Of a DNA stretch of 43,347 nucleotides, positions 18,968 to 27,323 are shown in pieces (the first letter of the stretch is position 1; every line of letters starts with the position of its first letter). The stretch comes from Lachnospiraceae bacterium (GTDB lineage Bacteria; Bacillota; Clostridia; Lachnospirales; Lachnospiraceae): assembly GCA_017424235.1 (NCBI GenBank), contig JAFPAQ010000128.1:1-43347 (forward strand), given 5' to 3'. Below the pieces are notes generated by a model that saw nothing but the letters and a program-made list of their open reading frames with translations, had not been told where the DNA came from and did not search any database. Both the position numbers and the translations under genes were made by a program.

Positions 18968-19777
18968 ATGAGTGAAGTGATTGTCGTTACATCGGGAAAA
19001 GGCGGTGTGGGGAAGACCACCACATCTGCAAATGTTGGAACAGGTCTGGCTGAGTTGGGAAAAAGTGTTGTTTTAATTGATGCTGATATTGGGCTTCGCA
19101 ATTTAGATGTTGTTATGGGGCTTGAGAACAGGATTGTGTATAATCTGGTTGATGTAATAGAAGGTACATGCAGATTAAAACAGGCACTGATAAAAGACAA
19201 AAGACATGCAGGGCTTTATCTTATGCCTGCTGCCCAGACGCGGGATAAAAATTGTATCACTCCAGGACAAATGATTAAATTGATAGATAGTCTGAAAAAT
19301 CAATTTGATTACATAATACTTGATTGTCCTGCTGGAATTGAACAAGGTTTTCAAAATGCAATTGCAGGAGCTGACCATGCTATTGTAGTAACTACTCCGG
19401 AAGTATCAGCGATACGAGATGCAGATAGAATAATTGGTTTATTGGAAGCAAATGAAATCAAAAAAATAGATTTGGTGGTAAACAGACTTCGTTACGATTT
19501 AGTTCGTCGTGGTGAAATGATGACTGTTGAAGATGTTGTTGATATATTAGGACTTCATTTACTGGGAATAGTTCCGGATGATGAAAATGTTGTTATTGCT
19601 ACCAATCAGGGTGAACCATTAGTTGGTAAAAATTCTTTTGCGGGACAGGCATTTTACAACATATGTCAAAGAATTGAAGGAAGAGAAGTTCCATTTATTG
19701 ATTTTGGGAGAAACATAACCATATGGACAAGAGTGTCAGGATTATTTAGAAAAAATCAACAGGAGGAACGGATATGA
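18968..19777 (+). CDS. minD: Septum site-determining ATPase MinD
   Basis: MinD is a membrane-binding ParA-type ATPase that positions MinC. The deviant Walker A GKGGVGKTT lies at residues 10-18, followed by DADIGLRNLDVVMG and the switch segment DCPAGIEQGF. The C-terminus (TRVSGLFRKNQ plus EERI) is a plausible amphipathic membrane-targeting helix. The ATG at 18968 has GGAGG upstream (18955-18959) and gives 269 residues. The frame is open from 18920, but that start would add 16 atypical residues. It overlaps minE by four bases (ATGA). Confidence 0.96.
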   Translation: MSEVIVVTSGKGGVGKTTTSANVGTGLAELGKSVVLIDADIGLRNLDVVMGLENRIVYNLVDVIEGTCRLKQALIKDKRHAGLYLMPAAQTRDKNCITPGQMIKLIDSLKNQFDYIILDCPAGIEQGFQNAIAGADHAIVVTTPEVSAIRDADRIIGLLEANEIKKIDLVVNRLRYDLVRRGEMMTVEDVVDILGLHLLGIVPDDENVVIATNQGEPLVGKNSFAGQAFYNICQRIEGREVPFIDFGRNITIWTRVSGLFRKNQQEERI

Positions 19778-20037
19778 AAACATTTTTCTTTTTCAGAAAT
19801 AAAAATTCAAGACAGATAGCAAAAGACAGATTAAAGATACTTTTGATTTCAGACAGGGTTAATTGTTCGCCTGAGATGATGGAATTGATAAAAAACGATA
19901 TAGCGCAGGTTATTTCTAAATATATGAAGATTGATACATCAACTATGGAAATTCAGATTTCGAAGACAGCAAACTCAAATAGAAGTAAATTACCAGTGCT
20001 ATATGCAAACATTCCAATACTGGATTTAAAAAACTGA
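19774..20037 (+). CDS. minE: Cell division topological specificity factor MinE
   Basis: This 87-residue MinE has a basic, hydrophobic N-terminus that can bind membrane, the MinD-stimulating segment around residues 15-30 (AKDRLKILLISDR), and the C-terminal dimerisation beta-strands. Its presence indicates an oscillating Min system of the MinCDE type, not the DivIVA/MinJ type of Bacillus. It is coupled to minD by an ATGA overlap. Confidence 0.95.
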   Translation: MKTFFFFRNKNSRQIAKDRLKILLISDRVNCSPEMMELIKNDIAQVISKYMKIDTSTMEIQISKTANSNRSKLPVLYANIPILDLKN

Positions 20038-20073
20038 TATCATTTAATAAAAGTTGAAAGCAGGAATTAAGTA

Positions 20074-21186
20074 GTGTTAAAAAATTATAGAGTACGAGAT
20101 TATGATTTTAAGTTAATAATTCTTTTGGTTGCTGTAACTGTAATAGGTATCCTTGCAGTAGGCAGTGCAAAACCTGAACTTCAAAATAAACAGATGGTAG
20201 GATTTATTACCGGTTTATTTATTATGATTTTGTTATCATTCTTTGACTATACTTTTTTCCTGCGTTTTTATTGGGTAATATATGCTGTTAATATTATTTT
20301 ACTTTTGCTGGTGCGCTTTGCCGGTCAGGAAGTTAATAATGCTAAAAGATGGTTAAACATAGGTTTTCAGTTTCAACCTTCAGAATTAACAAAGATTATT
20401 TTAATACTTTTCTATGCACAGTTTATTATGAAACGAAAAGAAAATATTAATTCCATTAAAAATATTGCATTAATGTTAATTTTGCTTGTTCCTCCTGTTT
20501 TTTTAATTTATAAACAGCCTGATATGTCCACTACTATTGTTATTTTGATAGTATTTTGTGCAGTATGGTATGTTGGTGGCTTAAGCTATAAGCTTATCGC
20601 AGGAGTATTGGCTATTATTGTGCCTGTTGCAATAATTGTGTTTGTTTTGGTTTTGCAGCCGGATCAGACAATTATCAATGGTTATCAGCAGGAGCGAATA
20701 CTTGCCTGGCTTGAACCGGAAAAATATGCTAATTCAACGGCATATCAGCAGACTAATGCCATGATGGCAATAGGTTCAGGACAGCTTTGGGGAAAAGGTC
20801 TGAATAATAATATGGTCAGTTCGGTAAAAAATGGTAATTTTGTTTCAGAGCCACAAACTGATTTTATTTTTACTATTATAGGAGAAGAGTTAGGATTTGT
20901 TGGCAGTGTGGTAGTGGTAGCATTGATTTTTCTGATTGCTTTGGAATGTCTTAGTGTTGCTCATAAAGCCAAAGATTCTGCTGGTATGTGCATTGCAGCA
21001 GGAATGGCAACTTTGGTTGGATTTCAGGGATTTGTTAATATGGCTGTAGCTACAGGTATATTTCCAAATACAGGTGTACCATTACCATTTGTAAGTTATG
21101 GTCTTACATCATTAGTAAGTCTTTATATTGGTATGGGATTTGTATTAAATGTAAGATTACAATGTGTACGAAAGTATAATAATTAA
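20074..21186 (+). CDS. rodA: SEDS-family peptidoglycan polymerase RodA
   Basis: This 370-residue polytopic membrane glycosyltransferase is the partner of PBP2. Seen are the family segments GQEVNNAKRWLNIG followed by FQFQPSELTKI (about residues 85-105), KQPDMSTTIVIL near 147, the ERILAWLEP loop near 210, the SEPQTDFIFTIIGEELGFVG stretch near 258, and GVPLPFVSYGLTSLVS near the C-terminus. The start is GTG 20074. RodA is preferred over FtsW because of its place in an elongasome operon. Confidence 0.93.
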   Translation: MLKNYRVRDYDFKLIILLVAVTVIGILAVGSAKPELQNKQMVGFITGLFIMILLSFFDYTFFLRFYWVIYAVNIILLLLVRFAGQEVNNAKRWLNIGFQFQPSELTKIILILFYAQFIMKRKENINSIKNIALMLILLVPPVFLIYKQPDMSTTIVILIVFCAVWYVGGLSYKLIAGVLAIIVPVAIIVFVLVLQPDQTIINGYQQERILAWLEPEKYANSTAYQQTNAMMAIGSGQLWGKGLNNNMVSSVKNGNFVSEPQTDFIFTIIGEELGFVGSVVVVALIFLIALECLSVAHKAKDSAGMCIAAGMATLVGFQGFVNMAVATGIFPNTGVPLPFVSYGLTSLVSLYIGMGFVLNVRLQCVRKYNN

Positions 21187-21318
21187 TTATATAAAGAATT
21201 ATTAAATTTTTTTGTTAAAATTATGGATTTATTTGTCAAAAAGGAATAAAATATAATAAGGAGTATATTTGATTAGTCCTAGTGTTTATTAAATTACGAC
21301 AAAGGAAGGTGCAATAAA

Positions 21319-21711
21319 ATGAACATTGCGTTGATCGCACATGACGGAAAAAAGAAATTAATGCAGAACTTCTGTATAGCATATAGAGGTATTCTTAGTA
21401 AGAATGAATTGTATGCAACAGGTACTACTGGCAGACTTATTGAGGAGGTTACAAACCTTAGTATTCATAAATATTTGGCGGGACACCTTGGAGGTGAACA
21501 GCAGATATGTGCTCAGATTGAGCATAATCAAATGGATTTGGTTATTTTTCTTCGTGATCCAAATTCTAAATCGCATGAACCTGATGTAAATAATGCTGTT
21601 AAATTATGTGATATGCATAACATACCACTTGCCACAAATCTGGCTTCAGCAGAAATCTTGATTAGGGCACTTGACAGAGGAGATTTGGACTGGCGTGAAA
21701 TGTATAAATAA
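21319..21711 (+). CDS. mgsA: Methylglyoxal synthase, catalytic Asp replaced by Glu
   Basis: MgsA converts dihydroxyacetone phosphate to methylglyoxal and phosphate, a glycolytic overflow bypass. The 130-residue protein is the usual length and has IALIAHD, the phosphate-binding ATGTTGRL at 33-40, HLGGEQQ at 56-62 and HEPDV at 86-90. The residue aligning with E. coli Asp71, the proposed base in GGDQQ, is Glu60 here. The His98 and Asp101 counterparts (His86, Asp89) are kept. A good ribosome-binding site (GGAAGG) precedes the ATG. The 3' end overlaps the carboxypeptidase gene. Confidence 0.92.
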   Translation: MNIALIAHDGKKKLMQNFCIAYRGILSKNELYATGTTGRLIEEVTNLSIHKYLAGHLGGEQQICAQIEHNQMDLVIFLRDPNSKSHEPDVNNAVKLCDMHNIPLATNLASAEILIRALDRGDLDWREMYK

Positions 21712-22681
21712 TAAGATAAGAAAAGTAGTAAGTGTTTTAGGGATAATGGTAATTCTTACTAATATTACAGGGTGTAGTCAAAAAGAATATTCCCTTTCAT
21801 ATGATATGAATATAGAAAGCCCGGCTTTTTCAGTGGCATCTCATGCTCAGAGAAATACACTTGATGCTTTTGCTTCAGGTTTATGTGTTACAGTTGATGA
21901 TGTAGTTCAGGGAACTGATGTGGATATGACACAGGCAACCGCGGCAGGTTTGTTTGATTTGAAAACAGGTAAAGTTAAGTATGCAAAAAATGTTCATAAT
22001 AAGCTTGCACCTGCTAGTCTTACGAAAGTACTTACTGCACTGTGTGCGCTTAAGTATGGAAATCTTGATGATATACTTACTGCAACTGAAAATGTTTATA
22101 TCAATGAATCTGGTGCTGTTAAGCTTGGATTACAGGCAGGGGATACGATGACTATGGATCAGGCATTACACTGTCTTATGTTAAAATCAGCAAACGATGT
22201 TGCTATATTAATTGCTGAACATGTTGGAGGAAGTGTAGAAGGCTTTTCTGATATGATGAATAGTATGGCTAATAGTCTTGGTGCAACCAACAGTCATTTT
22301 TCAAATCCTAATGGTCTGACAGATCCTAATCATTATACTACAGCATACGATTTATATTTGATTTGTAATGAAGCTGTAAAATATGATAAATTTGTTGAAA
22401 TAATACATACAACTACTTATAATTCAGTATATCATGACAAAAATGGAAAAGATAAGAATATTGATATTTCTACGACAAATGCTTATTTGAAGGGCGACGC
22501 AGTAGCTCCTGAAAATGTTACTGTTATCGGTGGTAAGACGGGAACAACAAATGCGGCAGGCAATTGCCTTATTTTATATTCAAGAGATAATTCAGGAAAT
22601 CCTTATATATCAGTTATTTTGCAATCCAGTGAGAGAACTGTTATGTATAAAGAAATGACAGACTTGCTTGAAGAGATATAG
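21695..22681 (+). CDS. D-alanyl-D-alanine carboxypeptidase, lipoprotein form (PBP5-like)
   Basis: This low-molecular-weight PBP trims the terminal D-Ala of peptidoglycan stem peptides. Catalytic motifs are SLTK (Ser108, Lys111), SAN (165-167) and KTG (281-283). The N-terminus has basic residues, a hydrophobic stretch and ITGC (Cys27), a lipobox. It is therefore probably anchored as a lipoprotein, in contrast to the C-terminal amphipathic anchor of classical PBP5, and no PBP5 C-terminal domain follows the catalytic domain. The chosen start is GTG 21695, with GAGGAG upstream inside mgsA, overlapping mgsA by 17 bases. The frame is open from TTG 21671. The length is 328 residues. Confidence 0.9.
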   Translation: MKCINNKIRKVVSVLGIMVILTNITGCSQKEYSLSYDMNIESPAFSVASHAQRNTLDAFASGLCVTVDDVVQGTDVDMTQATAAGLFDLKTGKVKYAKNVHNKLAPASLTKVLTALCALKYGNLDDILTATENVYINESGAVKLGLQAGDTMTMDQALHCLMLKSANDVAILIAEHVGGSVEGFSDMMNSMANSLGATNSHFSNPNGLTDPNHYTTAYDLYLICNEAVKYDKFVEIIHTTTYNSVYHDKNGKDKNIDISTTNAYLKGDAVAPENVTVIGGKTGTTNAAGNCLILYSRDNSGNPYISVILQSSERTVMYKEMTDLLEEI

Positions 22682-22766
22682 TATAAGTTTTGGTACTTAA
22701 GAATATATTATATTTCAGAAAAATATATAAAATTGTTTTAAAAAAATAGAAAATTTAAGTTGTTTT

Positions 22767-22794
22767 TTGACGTATGTTCTACTATAATTAATAT
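22767..22794 (+). promoter_or_regulatory. Candidate promoter of the orphan P-loop gene
   Basis: TTGACG (22767-22772) and TAATAT (22789-22794) are separated by 16 bases, about 95 bases before the gene. A consensus TATAAT also lies at 22783-22788; it pairs with TTGTTT at 22760 at 17-base spacing. Either reading places a promoter here. Confidence 0.45.
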
Positions 22795-22889
22795 ATGAGT
22801 AACTACATTTAGATTATGATAGTATTATTGAATATTATTGTATTCTTTATAAGGTTATAAAAAACATAGATTATGTAGGAGGTATTGTC

Positions 22890-23312
22890 ATGGTACAGTT
22901 AATTGTTGGAAAAAAAGGAAAAGGAAAGACAAAAGTTATTCTTGATATGGTTAATAATGAGATAAAAAATGCTTCAGGAAGTATAGTTTATCTGGATAAA
23001 AGTATGGACCATATGTATGAACTTAATAACAAGGTAAGACTGATTAATGTTTCGGATTATGGAATTGCCAATGCAGACGAATTTATTGGCTTCATTCGTG
23101 GCATTATTTCTCAGGATCATGATTTGGAACAGGTCTACTTTGATGGATTCCTTAAAATAGCATGCTTGGAAAATTCTGACAGAATAGAAGAAGTAGTAAA
23201 TAAATTGAGTGATATAAGTGAAAAATATAATTTTAAAATTATTGCAAGTGTATCATTAGATGAGTCAGACTTGAGTGATTCATTGAAATCGAAAATTGCC
23301 GTATCATTATAA
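22890..23312 (+). CDS. Small P-loop protein of unknown function
   Basis: This 140-residue soluble protein has a perfect Walker A (GxxGxGKT at residues 7-14, GKKGKGKT) and a possible Walker B (VYFDGF, Asp near 85). Between them, a VYLDK segment near 35 resembles a core beta-strand. No HTH, membrane helix or extra domain is seen. Such proteins are sometimes labelled PilT-like in clostridial genomes, but nothing here supports pilus function and the length is far below a PilT ATPase. It has its own promoter region and a hairpin terminator, so it is probably a single-gene unit. AGGAGG lies close before the ATG. Confidence 0.8.
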   Translation: MVQLIVGKKGKGKTKVILDMVNNEIKNASGSIVYLDKSMDHMYELNNKVRLINVSDYGIANADEFIGFIRGIISQDHDLEQVYFDGFLKIACLENSDRIEEVVNKLSDISEKYNFKIIASVSLDESDLSDSLKSKIAVSL

Positions 23313-23322
23313 GATTAATAGG

Positions 23323-23349
23323 AAGCCTCGGATTATCCGGGGCTTTTAT
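23323..23349 (+). terminator. Intrinsic terminator after the P-loop gene
   Basis: Arms aagcctcgg (23323-23331) and ccggggctt (23337-23345) form a 9-bp stem with one G-U pair and a 5-base loop. A short T-run follows. Confidence 0.75.
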
Positions 23350-23393
23350 ATTTTGATAAATTCCATATAGTGGAAATAAATTTGGAGGATATA

Positions 23394-24791
23394 GTGTCAG
23401 GACAGAGAAATTCTAATATTAAGCATTCAAAATCTGGAAGCACAATGAATAAGATAGAGTTTGCTATTTTTGGAGCAATTATAATTTATATTATAGTATT
23501 GGTTATTTCTTATGCAAAATCTGATCCGGTCAAAGGTTATGAAATTCAAATGGGTTCATTATCAGTGTCAAAAACTTATACCGGAATAGCAATTCGGCAA
23601 GAAGAGAAGATTAATGCATCATCTACAGGATATATAAATTATTATGTTCGCGAGGGAGAAAGAGTTTCTACGCGAGATTCTGTCTTTGTTATTGATGAAA
23701 GTAATAAACTTTCTGCTATTCTCGATGCTGGAACTTCTGGAGAAAATACATATACAGATGATGAGTTATATGATTTAAAAGCAGATATTATTCAATATGA
23801 TAGAACTTTTTCTCCAAATAATTTTAAGTCAGTATATGATTTTAAGTATGAAGTAGAAGGTGATGTTATAAAGCTTGCCAATTTAAGCATGAGTGCTAAC
23901 TTGGAAAGCTTGAAAAATTCTAATCAGGGCGGACTTATTTCATTATATTCAACAGGAAAAACTGGATATATTGTATATAGTACAGATGGGTTTGAAGACC
24001 TTAAACCTGAGGATATTACTGCTGAAACTTTTGATCAGACAAAATATGAGAAAGTAAGAACTAATAGTAATGATTTAGTTGAAAAGGGTAATGTGATTGG
24101 TAAAATAATAACAAGTGAGAATTGGTCACTTGTTATACCGGTTGATACAGACAGAAGTAAGGAACTTGAAGAGGCTGAGTATGTTAAAGTTAAATTTATT
24201 AAGACGCAGGCAACTTCATGGGCTAAGGTAAATATTTTACATTTAGGAGATGGAGATTATGCAGAATTGATTTTTAATAATTCCTGTGTATCATATTGTA
24301 CAGAAAGATTTATAGATATAGAGCTTGTAGTTGATGATACAGTCGGATTAAAGATTCCCAATTCTGCTATAGTTGAAAAAGAATTTTTTATAATTCCGGC
24401 AGAATATATGAGTAAAGGCGGTTCCTCAGGTAATTATGGAGTTTCTAAGGAATTTTTTGATGAGAATGGAAATGTTATTTATAAATTTGTAGAAACAACT
24501 GTATATAATTCAGACGAAAATGAATTCTATGTCGATAATACCAGTTTATCGGTGGGAGATTATATATGTAAGCCTGATTCGGGGGATAAGATGGCGGTAA
24601 GCAAATCAGGAAAGCTTATAGGTGTTTATAATATGAATAAGGGTTATGCTGATTTTAAGCAGATAACAATTTTATCACAAAATGAAGAGTATGCTATTGT
24701 AAGTTCTAATACGAAATATGGACTTACAGTGTATGACAGAATTGTATTGGACGCAAGCAGTGTTAATAATGATGATTTTATATACAAATAA
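23394..24791 (+). CDS. HlyD-like membrane adaptor protein
   Basis: The protein (465 residues from GTG 23394, with GGAGG at 23384-23388) has a cytoplasmic basic N-terminus and one membrane helix (about residues 24-44). Its large extracellular part has the split lipoyl/barrel-sandwich signature of efflux adaptors: TGYINYYVREGERV near residue 80 and a returning strand with VEKGNVIGKI near 225. A C-terminal beta-rich region includes VGLKIPNSAIVEKEF. A GTG at 23370 is also in frame but lies before the ribosome-binding site. No transporter gene is next to it. Similar adaptors sit before yggS-sepF in related clostridia, suggesting an envelope or division role, which is unproven. Confidence 0.75.
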   Translation: MSGQRNSNIKHSKSGSTMNKIEFAIFGAIIIYIIVLVISYAKSDPVKGYEIQMGSLSVSKTYTGIAIRQEEKINASSTGYINYYVREGERVSTRDSVFVIDESNKLSAILDAGTSGENTYTDDELYDLKADIIQYDRTFSPNNFKSVYDFKYEVEGDVIKLANLSMSANLESLKNSNQGGLISLYSTGKTGYIVYSTDGFEDLKPEDITAETFDQTKYEKVRTNSNDLVEKGNVIGKIITSENWSLVIPVDTDRSKELEEAEYVKVKFIKTQATSWAKVNILHLGDGDYAELIFNNSCVSYCTERFIDIELVVDDTVGLKIPNSAIVEKEFFIIPAEYMSKGGSSGNYGVSKEFFDENGNVIYKFVETTVYNSDENEFYVDNTSLSVGDYICKPDSGDKMAVSKSGKLIGVYNMNKGYADFKQITILSQNEEYAIVSSNTKYGLTVYDRIVLDASSVNNDDFIYK

Positions 24792-24803
24792 GAGGGAGAA
24801 AAA

Positions 24804-25505
24804 ATGTTGGGAAATAGTATAAAAGAAAATATTGCTGAAGTTGAAAAGATAATTGATGAAGAATGTAGTAAAGCCGGACGTAACCGCAATGAAGTTACAC
24901 TCATTGCAGTAAGCAAAACAAAGCCGGTAGAAATGCTTCAGGAAGCTTATGATGCCGGATGCCGTGATTTTGGTGAGAATAAGGTACAGGAACTTGTTGA
25001 TAAGTATGAAGTACTTCCAAAAGACATTAGATGGCATATGATAGGACACTTGCAAAGAAATAAGGTAAAATATATTGTTGACAAGGTATATATGATTCAT
25101 AGTGTTGATTCATTAAGACTTGCAGAAGAGATAAGTAAAGAAGCTGTAAAAAAGAGGGTTGATGTAAATATACTCATTGAAGTTAATGTTGCCAATGAAG
25201 AAACAAAGTTTGGTGTATCATGTGAGGAAGCCAAAAAATTGGTTATGGATATTGCAAAATTACCTAACTTAAAGGTTAAGGGATTGATGACAATAGCTCC
25301 TTTTGTAGAAAATGCAGAGGAAAATAGAGATATTTTTAAAAAATTAAATAAATTAGCAGTTGACATAGCGCGTGAAAAAGTTGATAATATATTTATGGAA
25401 ACATTATCTATGGGCATGTCCGGAGACTATCCGGTTGCTGTATCGGAAGGTGCTACCTATGTAAGAGTAGGTACTAGTATTTTTGGTATAAGGAAGGGAA
25501 TATAA
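24804..25505 (+). CDS. PLP homeostasis protein (YggS/YlmE/PLPBP family)
   Basis: This 233-residue single-domain TIM-barrel protein is related to alanine racemase and binds PLP without known catalysis. The PLP lysine lies in LIAVSKTKPVEML near residue 37. GENKVQEL near 60, WHMIGHLQRNK near 78, LMTIAPF near 160 and LSMGMSGDY near 200 are family hallmarks. It lies 2 bases before sepF, an arrangement kept across Firmicutes (ylmE-ylmF). Confidence 0.95.
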   Translation: MLGNSIKENIAEVEKIIDEECSKAGRNRNEVTLIAVSKTKPVEMLQEAYDAGCRDFGENKVQELVDKYEVLPKDIRWHMIGHLQRNKVKYIVDKVYMIHSVDSLRLAEEISKEAVKKRVDVNILIEVNVANEETKFGVSCEEAKKLVMDIAKLPNLKVKGLMTIAPFVENAEENRDIFKKLNKLAVDIAREKVDNIFMETLSMGMSGDYPVAVSEGATYVRVGTSIFGIRKGI

Positions 25506-25507
25506 AA

Positions 25508-26023
25508 ATGGGATTAATGGACAAGTTTTTAAATTCAATGAAATTAAGTGATATAGAAGATGAAGATTTTGATGATGATTACTATGATGAAGGAGAAATC
25601 ATTGATAATACTGTAAGAAAGCCGGCTCCAATTATGGATGATAAAGAATATAATGAGCCAATAGATTTTAAGAGTAAAAAAAATGCAGCTTCACAAAAGA
25701 TTACACCAATGAGATCTGCTAAAAAAGTACCTGCTTCAGGAATGGAGGTATGTGTTATTAAACCAACCAGCTTTGATGAATCAAGAGAGGTTGCAGACAC
25801 ATTATTAGCAAATCGTGCAGTTGTACTTAATCTTGAAGGTATAGATGTTGAGATAGCTCAAAAGATTTTAGACTTTACATCAGGAACTACATATGCTATC
25901 GATGGAAATCTCCAGAGAATTTCTAATTATATTTATATTATTACTCCAAAGAGTGTTGAGATTTCAGGTGATTTGCAGGATGCAGTATCAGGTACATTTG
26001 AGCTCCCTGCAATGTATAGATAA
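25508..26023 (+). CDS. sepF: Cell division protein SepF
   Basis: SepF is a membrane anchor and bundler of FtsZ that shares functions with FtsA. The 171-residue protein has an N-terminal amphipathic helix (MGLMDKFLNSMKL), an acidic disordered linker (about 17-75), and the conserved SepF core (about 80-165). The core includes VCVIKPTSFDESREVADTLL, NLEGIDVEIAQKILDFTSG and YIITPKSVEISGD. It follows the PLPBP gene with 2 bases between and is closed by a strong terminator. Confidence 0.95.
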   Translation: MGLMDKFLNSMKLSDIEDEDFDDDYYDEGEIIDNTVRKPAPIMDDKEYNEPIDFKSKKNAASQKITPMRSAKKVPASGMEVCVIKPTSFDESREVADTLLANRAVVLNLEGIDVEIAQKILDFTSGTTYAIDGNLQRISNYIYIITPKSVEISGDLQDAVSGTFELPAMYR

Positions 26024-26060
26024 GAATTATTAGCGAATTATCGGGATAGATATTTGAATA

Positions 26061-26094
26061 AAAATTCCCACTTAAGATAAGTGGGAATTTTTTT
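26061..26094 (+). terminator. Strong intrinsic terminator after sepF
   Basis: Perfect 13-bp arms (26061-26073 and 26079-26091, core aattcccactt/aagtgggaatt) flank a 5-base loop, followed by a T-tract. Confidence 0.9.
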
Positions 26095-26213
26095 GATATT
26101 ATAATGATTAATATGTGAATGTGTAAAAAACATATACATAGGAAGGTTTTCACATACAAATTTATGCCTGCAGTATTAATTTTGCATGTTATGAGAAAGG
26201 AATGTTTATTAAA

Positions 26214-27323
26214 ATGTCACAGAGATTAACAATTAATCAAGGAACAAAACCAATATATGATATAGTATATGAGAATGATTTTAACAAACTGGCAGAAGAA
26301 TTAGAGAAGTTTGATATTGCTAATAAGAAGCTTTGTGTTATCACTGATTCAAGGGTAAAAGGCTTTTATGCTGATGAGATATGTGAGTTATTGAAGGATA
26401 AATGCAAAAAGATATTGGTTTTTGATTTTCCAGATGGTGAAAGAAGCAAAAACTTAGATACAGTTAAAAATATCTATGAGTTCCTTATTCAAAACAAGTT
26501 TGAAAGAAAGGATATGCTTTTAGCACTGGGTGGAGGTGTTGTAGGTGATACAACAGGATTTGTTGCAGCTACTTATTTACGAGGCGTAGACTTTGTGCAA
26601 ATCCCTACTTCATTATTAGCTCAGGTTGATAGCAGTGTTGGTGGTAAAACAGGTGTAGACTTTGATCAATACAAGAATATGGTGGGTGCGTTCTATATGC
26701 CTAAGCTTGTATATATGAATCTTTCAACATTGAAAACACTTGATGACAGACAGTACTATTCAGGAATGGCTGAAGTAATGAAATATGGTTTGATTAAGAG
26801 TGCAAGCTTTTATGAATGGCTTATTGAGAATATGTATGAAATTCACGAAAGAAATCTTGAGACTCTTGAAGAAATGGTATATAAGAGCTGCACGTTCAAA
26901 AAACTCATTGTAGATAAAGATCCTACGGAAAAGGGTGAAAGAGCTTTATTGAACTTTGGACATACAATCGGTCACGCAGTAGAAAAATATAAGAATTTTG
27001 AACTCATGCATGGAGAATGTGTTGCTTTAGGATGTGTTGCTGCTGCATATATGTCATGGAAAAGAGATCTTATTGCGATGGATGATTATTATGAAATAAG
27101 AGATATGTTTGTTCCGTTTAATCTTCCTATTTCAATTGAAAATATTGACCCGGAAGAAATTCTGAGACTGACAGCGTCTGATAAAAAAATGGAGGGTGAT
27201 CAGATTAAATTTATTCTTCTTAAGAAAGTTGGAAAAGCATATATAGATACTTCTGTTACTAAAGATGAAATATTAGCAGGAATCAATGAGATTTATTTTA
27301 CAGAAGAGGATTGGGATGCATAG
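26214..27323 (+). CDS. aroB: 3-dehydroquinate synthase
   Basis: AroB is the second enzyme of the shikimate pathway and turns DAHP into 3-dehydroquinate using NAD and Zn. Seen are the NAD-binding segment DGERSKNLDTV near 75 and LALGGGVVGDTTGFVAATYLRG near 105. QIPTSLLAQVDSSVGGKTGVD follows near 130, and zinc ligands include the NFGHTIGHAVE histidines near 245. An earlier in-frame ATG (26202) abuts the GAGAAAGG element and is too close to use it, so ATG 26214 is preferred (369 residues). No other aro gene is adjacent. The gene overlaps lspA by 8 bases. Confidence 0.95.
   Translation: MSQRLTINQGTKPIYDIVYENDFNKLAEELEKFDIANKKLCVITDSRVKGFYADEICELLKDKCKKILVFDFPDGERSKNLDTVKNIYEFLIQNKFERKDMLLALGGGVVGDTTGFVAATYLRGVDFVQIPTSLLAQVDSSVGGKTGVDFDQYKNMVGAFYMPKLVYMNLSTLKTLDDRQYYSGMAEVMKYGLIKSASFYEWLIENMYEIHERNLETLEEMVYKSCTFKKLIVDKDPTEKGERALLNFGHTIGHAVEKYKNFELMHGECVALGCVAAAYMSWKRDLIAMDDYYEIRDMFVPFNLPISIENIDPEEILRLTASDKKMEGDQIKFILLKKVGKAYIDTSVTKDEILAGINEIYFTEEDWDA

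Noticed and set aside
21269-21292. Eight-codon TTG-start open frame with AAGGAG five bases upstream, before mgsA
   Set aside because: It has a plausible ribosome-binding site but is too short, and no attenuator-like hairpin or amino-acid bias is seen. Such a match is expected by chance in AT-rich DNA.
22682-22889. Riboswitch or T-box in the 208-base spacer before the P-loop gene
   Set aside because: No conserved riboswitch core or specifier/antiterminator element is visible; only promoter-like hexamers are supported.
24675-25100. 141-residue minus-strand open frame across the adaptor/yggS junction
   Set aside because: It overlaps two well-supported plus-strand genes and has AT-driven composition, with no recognisable domain.
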